NCBI GenBank assembly: GCA_030052745.1
Contig: JANBVO010000003.1
Location: 186,001-250,000, forward strand
Origin: Pleurostoma richardsiae
Lineage: Eukaryota > Ascomycota > Sordariomycetes > Calosphaeriales > Pleurostomataceae
Direction: 5' to 3'
DNA: 64,000 bases
Below are positions 9,246 through 19,639 of this stretch, piece by piece. A model generated the notes under the pieces. It saw only the letters and a list, made by a program, of their open reading frames with translations, did no database searches and was not told the DNA's origin. How positions within the stretch are numbered: the first letter of the stretch is position 1; the number at the start of each line of letters is the position of its first letter. A program made the translations under genes and the position numbers.

Positions 9246-12200
9246 CAGACAGCTACTCGGCGAGATTCAGCTTTGGAGTTTTCAGTACCGCCGCGCAGTT
9301 CGGTCAGGCGGCAAAGACGGCGGCCAGTGAAGCACAGTCAGACAGAGCACTGCAATGGACAGACTTGTGAGAGGAGGGAAGGCCTCAAACGCAAAGGATC
9401 ATGTGGCACACTTGAGCTTGTGGCACAACAGGAAGCCCGTTGCCCGTAAGGGCAACCGCCACGGGATGTCTTGAAGCAAACGGTGCTTGTCCCTTGCGGC
9501 GGCCGAAGCATCGGCGGTCGAACGCGTCCCGCACTCCGCACCCCCGTGCCGGCCCCGACTTTTCACACACCCCAGCTTGGAGCGCCCCCCTCACGTCCGA
9601 AATCCAGCAGTGATACCCCCCACTGGAGAAAAATCGACCCGAAGGACAAGGGCCACAAGTCCGTCCCATCCGCATATGCCGGGCCTGCGTCGCCGTCGGT
9701 CCTTGACTACTGGGTGTGAGACGGCGCCAGGTCCGAGCATCTGATGGACCACGGTCATGCAAAAGATGCCTGCTTGTATCCGGTACCTCGGCGCTCGAGG
9801 TGAACCGTTGGGACTGGGGCATGATCGCATGAGAATTGGACATTTCCCCAGTGCGCGTATGAGGGATTTTCCCCAAGGCCGGTTCTGTGCCTGACTGGCT
9901 GATAGGTGCTGCTGAAACGCTGTCTCACTCAGGCCATTTTCGGGACAATGAGGATGACAGAAGTGTTTGCCGTTGTCCACGGACGGGACGGGGATCCGTG
10001 GAGGATTTGTTTGAATATCTGCACCTCGACGTGGGGAGGCGTCCATGCCGCTCTTGTTGAATACCTTATTCCTCGGGCTATTCGAATGCAGTAAGAGGTC
10101 ACGTAGATGGCGGCTGCAGGTCTCGTTCATGTTTTCTAGCGTTACCCCTCTCGCTGCTCCTCCCGTCCCGGCAGAAGACTGCACTGTCTCATTCGCCGGT
10201 CTTCAACTGCAAGAGACCAGGAAGGAATGCTCATGACGCCCTCACTTCCGCTCTCTATCAGTTGTCGCGGCACGCCTCATTGGGATGATCAGAGGACCAG
10301 CGGTCGATGACAAGTCAGTTCTTGCCCAAAGAGCTTGTTCCTTGCAACCGAAGCGTAGCTCGTTTGAGCAACAGACGAGTCAGCAGGACTTGACCTGAGC
10401 AGAAGCTGCTCCCAAAGGAGAGAAAGAGACACGGAAATGGACAGCTCAGGAGAAGCTGCACCAAACCGCAATCCATTGGACGGCAGAGAAAGGAAGTGTG
10501 AGTATGCAATGCAGCCGACTCCTTTTGGTAAACATGCCGTCGAAAATTCCCAGGAGCTTGCGCGGAGTAAATCAGCTCACTTTCTTCAAAGTTCAGCCGC
10601 GAAGGAGAAGCCAATGAAGGGAAGTAACGGGATGACCTTGTAGATAGGCGTCGTCAGGATTAGCGACACTTGACGCCGACGCCCCTCTCAGTTATCATGG
10701 GCTAGTGAACGCACAAGCGATGCCCGTGATGTCTCGCTCTCTTTGTATCCTCGGTTAGCTCAGTAGCGTGGACGCCTTGGCGCGTAGACGGAGTGAGATA
10801 TCGCACAGGAGAACAGAGAGTAGCACGGGTGACGCTTGGTGGCCGTGTCTAGAAGACCGCGCTTCTTACAAAGTAGGTCGCACATCCAAGACTCCTCAGA
10901 AGACGGTATCTCTCAAGGCTTGGCGATGCCTTGGCGATCGCTTCTGAGCTGCAGAGAGTCGATCCTGGAGATCGCAAATCAAGTCTTGGATCTGTCTGGT
11001 CGACCGTTTGACAAACTTCAGTCTCGCGGCCAGCGATCGCAAAGGACATGTCAACTGTCATTCCTTCACCGCCAAGCCGGCTGCGACAGTATCCCACCGT
11101 CCTGTGGTCAAGATTGTGCTGCAGCTGCAGGAGCACCGAAAACATTGTTGAGCTTGGTGTCACGAGGCGTGTCCAGACTCTTGATGGGTACCGTGCGACG
11201 CATGTCTCTGCACCCTGCAGACGAGTTAAACAGGGAGCCCGGCCAATGAGGACTGCAGAGGCGTTGAAGCCAGCGTGGGGGGTGTGATAGGTTTCCTCTC
11301 GGTGGAGAGGACCGAACACAGGCAGGTCGCATTTTCTGGGACACTCGGGACGCGGCGGCTTGCTGATCCTTGTGAATTTGGACAGTGCCGAAGCTTTCCA
11401 TCGACCGCCAGTTTGCGTCGCGATATGGCGAGACTATGAGCGATGGCCAACGCGATAGACCGATGCGGCGAAACGGGAGATGCCGCACGAGTAATGAGCT
11501 CGGATCGAGGCGGATGTTGAAGATGACTCCTGATGACTGGATATCAGCGGCTGAATTGGGCCGAGATGCCAAAAGTCGAAAGTTCTAGGTGGATGACCAT
11601 CTGCTGGCGAGTAGTCCGGTGTCGTCATATCAGATTCCGGGTCTAGGCGACTTGGCAGAAATGTTGGGTGACCCAGTATCGTACCTGGCATGTCCAAGCA
11701 GGAATCGCGACGCAGTGTGACCGACCACTGTCGAGCTTGCTTGGGCGTGAAGATAAGCAGGCATGGCGAGGCGGGCTTTGCTGTCTCGGCATAACGGAGA
11801 TCGTTTAGACGTCAAGCAGCGTTATCACCAGTTTTTCATGGAAGTCCAGCTCATCGGGCCAATGAGGCCAGGTTCTACGGTTGCCCTATCGGGGAAGGGG
11901 AGATGTCGTGCAGCTGAAGATGCCAGTGTGGAGTTTCAGGGTCCTTCATCCTGAGCCACACCTCTGGCGGCTTCTGGCTCATGCCGTCCTTGGCCAGCTT
12001 GTTTGCTCCGGGGGAATCGGGAGAGTTTGTTTGTTTAGGCACACGAGACAGGCGATTTGCCAAGCAAAGCGGCCCGCGTGCTGGTCGTCAATCAGGAGAC
12101 GAGGAAATGGCCTTAGGAAAAGACAGTGTGCGAGCACGAAGGGGAGACTGCTGCTAGAGAGGATGAGGCAAAGCCATGCGCAGCGCCGCAACGGAGCCAT

Positions 12201-15200
12201 ATCGGCGCCGGTGTCGCGGGTGGATCGCGCTGGCTGGGCCGTGGGTCGAGCGGCCATACCTTGACTGGCCATTCGCAGCGAGCCGCAGGCGTCCCAATTT
12301 CCGCCTTTTCGCAGATAATGCCTCGGTCTTTTTTTGCTGCATTGCAGACTGACCCAGTATGTACAACGCACGACGCACAGCCCATAGATAGGCAGGGCGA
12401 CGAGACACGGCCGGCTCCACGGGGGGAGGATTGCTGGCAATGAATGCTCTGGGGTCTCCAGGAATGTGACAAGCACCCCAAGCACCGCACGCGGCACGGT
12501 CACGTCTGAAACAGCCGTGGAAACAGTCCGAGAGACGACAGGATTGAACCCTTGGACGATGATGCAACACCCCGTAATCCTCGAAATGGAGGGAGGGCCA
12601 GACGGCCTCTCATCAGCCGTCAGCTGGTCCATGCTCGAGTGAGATTGAGTTGCGGAGGAAGGGAGCAGGGTCTGGCGACAGTGCGACCCTCCTGTCCTCC
12701 TGTTAGCGCAGGATCTGCACGTGAGCCCTGATGACGAAGAAAGGCAGCCAAAAGGGCCGACCTCTCTTCATAACCGCCTAACACGACCCCGGGAATGGCC
12801 CGGGATAGAGTCGGCTTGTCTCTCCACTTTCCAGGGAAGATGACGCAGTGGGATCTTCATCAGGATTTCGCCCGGGGGGGCTAGCAGAGATGGATAACGG
12901 ATAAGGACGTGGGAAGGTACCAGGTACATCCCGCCCCGGCTCGCCCACCCACCAGCCGCTGTAGGCGCTTTCGAACGGAGGCCCATCAGTCAGTCAGTCG
13001 GCATTCGCGTTTTTGCTCCCGCTCCGGTCGGTGGTTGGCAGAGCAAGGCAGAGAGAGGTGTCTGAGAGTCATGTTCTTTAGCCATTTTCATTTCTGCTTG
13101 ACAGTGCACGTGGGGACGATACCCCAGTGTTGTGCACGGCCAACCAGGTCGGTCAACTGAGACCACATCCGGAATACGTTACGTCTCTCGAGGTGCCAAA
13201 GACGGACACACACACACTCGAAAGTTTGGGTGACGGAGAGTGATGACCGTTGGTGTATGCACATGGGTGGATGAGGTGTCGAGACAGGTCGAGCTTCCTA
13301 TCTCGACAGCACGTTTCTTGCCATAATTTCTCGGCATCAGCCTTGGCCTTAACGCAGACAGCGCTTCGGACGGCAAAAAGCCGCTGATATCAGAAGCACG
13401 CCTCCAAAGTCTCTCCTCTCGAGCGCTTGGCATCCCTGAGCTGTCCCTTACCGGCTATTGCAGCCACCCAGGGCTCGGGGGCTTGGTAGATCGACGCCTG
13501 GCTGCACCTCCCTCGCGCTCGCCATGGAGATCGCGGTCACCAAAGCAGCAACCTGCCCGCTGCTCCTGTCACGGGTTTCTCGAACAAGTACGGATGTGTC
13601 GTATTAGATCACCATCCACCGCCTCGAGTGCCGACTGTACCGTCTGGCCCAATAAACGAGCGCCGTCAGCGGCACCGAGGAGTGGCTCTGGGTCCCATCC
13701 GCTATTATTATCGCCCTTGGGAGGCGCACTCGTAGCGGGCCATTCGACCCCACCAAAGCGCCGGAGCCAGCGACAGGTCCTTGGTACGCGGCCATACACA
13801 CAGCAGAGCGCCGACCTCTGATTAGCAGGGTACCTGAGTCTGTATGCGGTGCGAGGCCAGAAAATCACTCACTGAAAACGCGGGTACCAAGCAGGTACGA
13901 GAGACCGCCAAGATGCTGCGCTGCTAGACACGCTTTGAACTTGCGATCCCTGGAGGGAAGAGAGCGAGATGGGATGTTAAATCTCCCGTTCGCCCAGCTC
14001 TGGCGTATTCGAGAAACATGCGCCTTGTGTGGTACCGCAGAAAGAGCCCTGCCGCGGGCCGTGAATTCCCCTCGAGGAAAGCCGATTTCCTCGTTTGGCA
14101 TATCGAATTGACAGGAATTTGCATTGCACACGCAGTCAGGTGGCTGGCTTGTGGCAGATTCTCGAGGTGCCAATTGTCACAGGGCCCAGAATAGAGTAGA
14201 CTTTGTAGAATGCACACCCCTGCCCCTGTTTCCTCCACTTCCTTTCCTTTCCCCATGGAACCACAGACCATGTAACTTTTCCGCAGGCCATTGATGAGAG
14301 CGAGAGTGAAACGCCCGCTTTGAGAGTCGGTCAAGGCGGGTCTTTGTGCGGCCCCTCGAGTCGTTCCAACAGCCGCCAGGAAAATCCCTTAAAAGGCCGC
14401 TATCCGGGTGAGTTAATAATAAGACTGATCTAATCCTCTCTTCCAGCCCCCCAATCACAGGCCGTTGATTCGTGTGACAGCCTGAGGCTTCAAGTAGCCG
14501 GTACTCAACGGTTCGTCGGCTTTGAGGGTGACGGGTACTCAATACTTGCAGACGGACCCGGGTTTCGCCAGGGCCGGCACGCCACTCAAGGCTCGGGCCC
14601 AATCACAGGCGCCGGCGGTCGGCAGCTTGAGGAACGGGACCCCTCTTCGAGAAGCGCCCCGCCTTCGCTCTGCATGTACCCCGGTACATATGCAAGGGTT
14701 TAGCTCGGTGCTAAAGGTACTCGCGTACCGTGGACTTGCGCTCGCGTCTGCACTCTGCGCCGTATCGGCTGTAGGTAGAGGAGAGTACAGTGCCAAAAGG
14801 GCATTCAACCAAGGCGCTCCAGTTGACAATTGAAACCCACACGCACACACCCCAGGTTGGAGTGAAGTCCAAGTGAAGCGATCGGCCTCCGCACCGCGCA
14901 CCGCACACACCCCAGGCCGTTCCCGCTCCAATAGACAGCCCCAGCTATTCCCTCGGAAGGCGAAACTGTCTCCCACCTGCGACCTGCGACCTGCGCCGGC
15001 CGGTCTCTTAAAAGCCCTGGGGGAGCCGCTTTCCTTTCTCCGAGATCTTGAAAATCCCACCCAAGGGTGCACCAAAGGTGTCTCCGACAATGGGTTTATA
15101 ACATCTTCGGCCATTGCGGCATCCTCGATCCCTCCTCTCAATCATCATCCTGCTTGTGCGGTCACCTATTCCTGCATATTTCGGACGGCTTGGCAAAGTC

Positions 15201-15380
15201 ATTTCCCTGCAGATCCCTCGCCGTTTCTGTCCGAGTCGACGAGGCGCTTCGCTGGCTTAGCAGCTGAGGGCAGGGCGCTCTGGCTACACAAATCTCGCCG
15301 CGACTGAGACGTCCGGCCTTGGCAAAGAACATCACTTCTCGGCGGTTGCACCCACGCGCACATCCGACGGTTACTCGACA

Positions 15381-15386
15381 TATAAG
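15381..15386 (+). promoter_or_regulatory. Possible TATA element of the kinase gene
   Basis: TATAAG within ACATATAAGAAAAG lies about 410 bp before the kinase ATG. If this is the core promoter, the transcript has a long leader of more than 350 nt, common for fungal regulatory kinases. Confidence 0.35.
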
Positions 15387-15792
15387 AAAAGGCACACGTT
15401 CCTGTCCCGCCGTGTGCACACGCGAAGGGAAGGACTCGATCCTGCCTTTACCGAAGAGTTACGAGCAGCTGCAACCAGCACTCAGCTGAGCCCGCCTGGC
15501 AAAGTCGTTCGTGGGGCCCCTTGGAGGTGCGTTGGGAGAGAGGCGTTCGTGCGTGTGGTGTCATCATCCATTATAACAGCAGTCGGACCCTCTGCTGCGC
15601 GGGAAGAAAGAAGGTGTGAAGCAGGACGACGGCGTGAACCAACTCCTGCCTTGCCCTTCCCTTTCAGCGTGTGGTGTGGTCACTCGACTGGCCCTGACGT
15701 ATTAGCCGTCCTTTGCTCTGCTTAGGCGGCTTCTCACGACTGGATCGACTCGCACGGCACTAAAAAAGAGCGCTGCCCTCCAAACGCCCACA

Positions 15793-18069
15793 ATGCCTGC
15801 AACTTCCACCATGGCGGTGTCAGCTGTGCTGCCCCTTGCAGTCACTCAGACCTCAACTCTAGGTATTTTCACCCTCTTTAATTTGAGCCATTCTCGGCTC
15901 CCACTTCCTCCGCTTCCTTGTCCTCCTCATGACATTATTCATAAGCAATCAGACGACTCAACTCCTCCGTTTCCTTTAGATTCTTCACAGTCCTCTTCCC
16001 AGGGCGACTCCAGCCAATCGTCATCGCCCCGCCAATTCCCCACCGACCTGTCTAGCCCCATCCTCGAAGAAGGCGATGAGTCGGAGAGTGAGCCGCCGAA
16101 CGAGCCCGTCACACCCGTCAGCGGTCGCCAGTCCCAGGACTTCAACGCCCTCCAGAATCACGACACCCTCCGAGACGCCGCCGACGGTGCCCCAGTCCCT
16201 TACTCGACGGCTCGCCCCAAGCCGCCGCTGATCCTTAACACCGCACCGACGCCACCCGCCAAGCCACGCACTTCGACCTCAAATCAGGAGCCACCCAGCA
16301 CTCCAGCCACAGCCAACGCCACAGAGCGTCCACCGAGTCCAACGATATCACGGCGCAGCACCCGCGCCCCTTCTACCTCTGGCTTCAAGCGCACAATGTC
16401 CAGCATTTTCCGCCGCAGCAACTCACAGACCAATGCACAGGTCCTCGCCATGACCCAGGCGTTGAACACCGACTCAGAGGCCAACCTTCCCGATGACGAG
16501 AGGAAGGTGCCCGCTCGACGATGGTCGATGAATAGGTCCTCGGCGACCACGCGGTCGAACACGCCGCCCTCGCCCAGCTCCCCGACCCTCGAGATGGCTA
16601 AGGTCTCCAAGGAACATGCTGCTTCCCCGACGCTACCTAGCACAGAGGACTTCTACTCCAGCAAGAAGACCCGAGCTGCTACGGGTCTCAGCCTGCGGAG
16701 CAGAGCGGTCAACTTCGTCGTATCTGGCAGCCGCAACGAAAAGCCGAGGCCGTCTAGGAGACGCGCGAGCAGCTTCGACGCCTCAACACCACACCACCCT
16801 CATGTCCACTACGACCCCAATAACCCCACAGTGGAGAGCCACCGACAGATATTATGGATGGCAGCAGATGCCGGTGTTGGAGTCAAGGCCCGCCGGCTGA
16901 GTTTGAGCCTCCCTGACGAGTTCGCCGTTGACGTCGCCGAGCTGCTCTCCGAGTTTGAATACCACCACAAATTCCTCGGTCGGCATGGTAGGCACGTTGG
17001 AAAAGGGGCAACATCGAAGGTTACCTTGATGATCCGCAAGGGCTCACCAGGCGAGCTGTATGCCGTCAAGGAGTTCCGCGGGAAGTCTTCATCGGAAACG
17101 AAGGAGGAATATGAAAAGAAAATAAAGTCCGAGTTCAGCATCGCCAAGAGTCTGCACCACCCGAACATCGTCGAGACGGTCCGGCTGTGCACCAATCATG
17201 GCAGATGGAACCACGTGATGGAGTACTGCTCAGAGGGCGATCTTTTCAGTCTTGTCCAGAAGGGTTATCTGAAGACTGAGGCTCGACAGGCCGATCGCCT
17301 GTGCCTCTTCAAACAGCTGGTCCAGGGACTGGCGTACCTCCACAACAATGGCATTGCCCATCGTGATATCAAGCTGGAGAATCTTCTGATCACTAAGGAC
17401 AGCAAGCTGAAGATTACGGATTTCGGCGTGTCAGAAGTCTTCTGTGGCATCCACCCCGGCCTTAGGGAAGCCGGAGGCCAGTGCGGCATCAACATGGGAG
17501 AGATCCGGCTGTGCGCGCCTGGCATTTGCGGAAGCGAGCCATATATCGCCCCTGAGGTCCTCGAGAAGAAGGAGCACTACGACCCGCGCGCACTGGATGT
17601 CTGGGGTGCGGCAATCGTCATGATCAATCTCATCTTTGGTGCACCCATCTGGGAGCGGGCCAAGTTGGAGAAGAACGACAACTACGCCGCCTTGGTCAAG
17701 GGCTGGGAGAAGTGGAACGCCAAACACCCTGATGACGAACAGGTCTTCACCGATACTGACTATCCCAACGTCCTGGCCTTCGACATGATGGTCAAGCCCC
17801 CAGCACTCCGGCGTGTCCTTCTTCGCATGCTGAACCCGAACCCCAAGAAGCGATGCACCATCACCGACGTCATGAACAACCGCTGGGTAAAGAATGTCGA
17901 GTGCTGCCAGCTCGACAGCTACGACGACCCCGCGAAGCTCATCGACGCGTCCAAGAAGCACACCATGAAGGTGACCGGCTCCAAGAAGATATTCTGCCAC
18001 AACCACCTGCCTCCGCAGAACCACGGCTCGCATTCATTAGGCAAGATGCCTGGCCAGCCCGGCTACTAA
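15793..18069 (+). CDS. HAL4/SAT4-like serine/threonine kinase, 758 aa
   Basis: This is a single-exon kinase. Residues 1-390 are low-complexity and rich in Ser, Pro and Thr, with basic patches (GFKRTMSSIFRRSNS). The kinase domain spans about 393-705: glycine loop GRHVGKGATSKV (399-410), ATP lysine K426 in AVKEF, catalytic loop HRDIKLENLL (523-532), DFG at 543-545 and APE-type IAPEVLE at 585-591. The long insert between DFG and APE (EAGGQCGINMGEIRLCAPG) and the Trp-Gly-Ala helix are typical of the fungal HAL/NPR1 group. In yeast, these kinases regulate the Trk potassium transporters and the trafficking of nutrient permeases, so a role in ion homeostasis at the plasma membrane is inferred. All catalytic residues are present. 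The C-terminal HNHLPPQNHGSHSLGK tail is also seen in related proteins. No introns are needed. It is flanked on both sides by gene-poor DNA. Confidence 0.9.
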   Translation: MPATSTMAVSAVLPLAVTQTSTLGIFTLFNLSHSRLPLPPLPCPPHDIIHKQSDDSTPPFPLDSSQSSSQGDSSQSSSPRQFPTDLSSPILEEGDESESEPPNEPVTPVSGRQSQDFNALQNHDTLRDAADGAPVPYSTARPKPPLILNTAPTPPAKPRTSTSNQEPPSTPATANATERPPSPTISRRSTRAPSTSGFKRTMSSIFRRSNSQTNAQVLAMTQALNTDSEANLPDDERKVPARRWSMNRSSATTRSNTPPSPSSPTLEMAKVSKEHAASPTLPSTEDFYSSKKTRAATGLSLRSRAVNFVVSGSRNEKPRPSRRRASSFDASTPHHPHVHYDPNNPTVESHRQILWMAADAGVGVKARRLSLSLPDEFAVDVAELLSEFEYHHKFLGRHGRHVGKGATSKVTLMIRKGSPGELYAVKEFRGKSSSETKEEYEKKIKSEFSIAKSLHHPNIVETVRLCTNHGRWNHVMEYCSEGDLFSLVQKGYLKTEARQADRLCLFKQLVQGLAYLHNNGIAHRDIKLENLLITKDSKLKITDFGVSEVFCGIHPGLREAGGQCGINMGEIRLCAPGICGSEPYIAPEVLEKKEHYDPRALDVWGAAIVMINLIFGAPIWERAKLEKNDNYAALVKGWEKWNAKHPDDEQVFTDTDYPNVLAFDMMVKPPALRRVLLRMLNPNPKKRCTITDVMNNRWVKNVECCQLDSYDDPAKLIDASKKHTMKVTGSKKIFCHNHLPPQNHGSHSLGKMPGQPGY

Positions 18070-18871
18070 GAAGGACGTCGCACACAGACTGTGCCCGGGT
18101 ACTGCCCCTGGCAGCTGTTCACTTGTTTCAAACGGGAAGGGCAACCTTTTCCCATTTCTGTTGGTTTATAGGTCGGAGTCGGCAGGTTGGCAAAGCATAT
18201 GCTATAGGCGTTTGGTGAGAGGACCCCTGGTAACCAAGCCGGCAGGGCGTCAAGGCCTCCTCGAAATATGATTCCCTTTTGTTCCTTTGCTTTAATACAT
18301 ACCATTATCATTATTTTAATTGTTGGTGATGGATGTCAGTGAAAGCAGACGAGGCTGCTTCTCCAAGTGTCGTGTTCCCCCTTTTGCATCCTCACAGCAG
18401 TACATATCTCACCTGAGGTCGATGGCATTTGATGGCCAGCAAGCCCCTACATACTCACGCGATGACACTTCCTTACAAGATGCCGACGAGAGAGGATGCA
18501 CATATACCAGCACGGTACCATCTTCGCCGCGTTGTGGCCGTTATTGGGCGCGGCATTATCTGACAGAAAAGTTCGATGAGTTTTTGAATTTTTCATCTGA
18601 TGAAGCCAGGAGGAGCGGGGAGAATCCCTCCGATCAAGGAGGAGGGATGCCGGGACGGACAGTACGGTCAGTCGCTACAGAGATCCTGGAGGAGGTACTC
18701 TCGCTCTTGGAGGCCAGATTGGGCAGCCAGCGGTTGTCTGTGCTGGCTGTCCGATGTATACAGATCAATGCAAGAGAAATTCAAACAAGAAATCGGTTTC
18801 TCAACGGGCCTTGGCCGTTTCATGCCGGGGCGACTGTCTCACACCCAGCCATTGACGAGCACCCGGCTCCT
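18070..18871. other. Kinase 3' flank, no supported gene
   Basis: A 197-codon plus-strand open frame (18320-18913) opens only at a TTG, runs into the 134-bp duplication and has no family resemblance, so I do not call it a gene. The first part should contain the kinase 3' untranslated region; an AT-rich stretch with TTTAATACATACC near 18290 is a likely processing area. Confidence 0.4.
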
Positions 18872-19135
18872 GAAACATTAGCTCACTACCGACTCACTGC
18901 CGATGTAGGATGAATGTCGGAGCCGAGCTTGGCGGTGAGTGCTCCGTTCATCGTGAGAAGACGACGAGAGCCTCCTCCCTGAAGCCATCCTCCGATCCGG
19001 CTCATGAAACATTCACTCAGTGCCGACTGACTGCCGACGTAGGATGGATGTCGGAGCCGGCTTGGGGGTGAGTCTGATCGAGGTGATCGTGAGAGACAGG
19101 GCTTGTTCCCGAAGCCATCCCTCGATCCGGCCTGC
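18872..19135 (+). repeat. Direct duplication of a 134-bp unit
   Basis: Copy one (18872-19005) and copy two (19006-19135) align over their whole length, starting with GAAACATT and ending with GAAGCCATCC...GATCCGGC. The shared middle is GTAGGATG-ATGTCGGAGCCG. Copies differ by about one base in six and a few short indels. No coding potential was recognised. Confidence 0.8.
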
Positions 19136-19639
19136 CGAGGGACGACGGCAGATCCTCATCCCATCTTGACACGTCTGTGTCGCGTGCCACTGTTGCTCAT
19201 CAGCCCTGTCCTGCTGCTCTTCGTCCCCTTGTTCACCCCCCACACGGACGCGCATCCCCCTTTCCCCGCCTTTTTTTTTTCTCTTCTCATGCACGTCTAA
19301 AGCTTTTCTGTCACCGAGGCAGAAGCCACAGTGCTTGTTTATTTCCCGCATCCCCCTGGCGATACTTATGCATGCATGCACGCTACGCCATGCGGCATAC
19401 GTGTATCTCCTTCCCTTCTCTCATTTCCTGTTTGTCCCGTGGGGTGCGTCCGGGGAGGACGGATGTCACGCGTGGACTTTCCGTGTTCGGGTACCGCTGC
19501 TGCTGTGCGAGCGTGATGTGATGCGAGAGACAGACGGCGTGGGGAGGGTCCGTAGGCGGCAGGGGGAACGCTGGACGAATGAATGGATGGAGGGATTGGC
19601 AGGGGCAGGGCAGGGCTGGCTGGCTTGGCTCACCGCCGC

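Larger units (their letters stand above)
7801..15792. other. Eight-kilobase stretch without a supported gene
   Basis: All open frames are short (60-200 codons), overlap on both strands and show no motif that I recognise. There are a few simple features: a run of 16 A at 9230-9245, a duplicated ACACACCCCAGG motif near 14840-14915, and pyrimidine-rich segments. Some segments, for example the frame through 8190-8320, could be decayed genes like the adjacent SET relic. The last 400 bp hold the kinase promoter. Confidence 0.5.

Noticed and set aside
10745-10810. tRNA-like TCGGTTAGCTCAGTAG sequence
   Set aside because: It looks like an A box, but no B box, anticodon arm or acceptor pairing follows at tRNA distance.
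18320-18913. 197-codon plus-strand frame after the kinase
   Set aside because: It starts at TTG, runs into a 134-bp duplication and has no recognisable family features.
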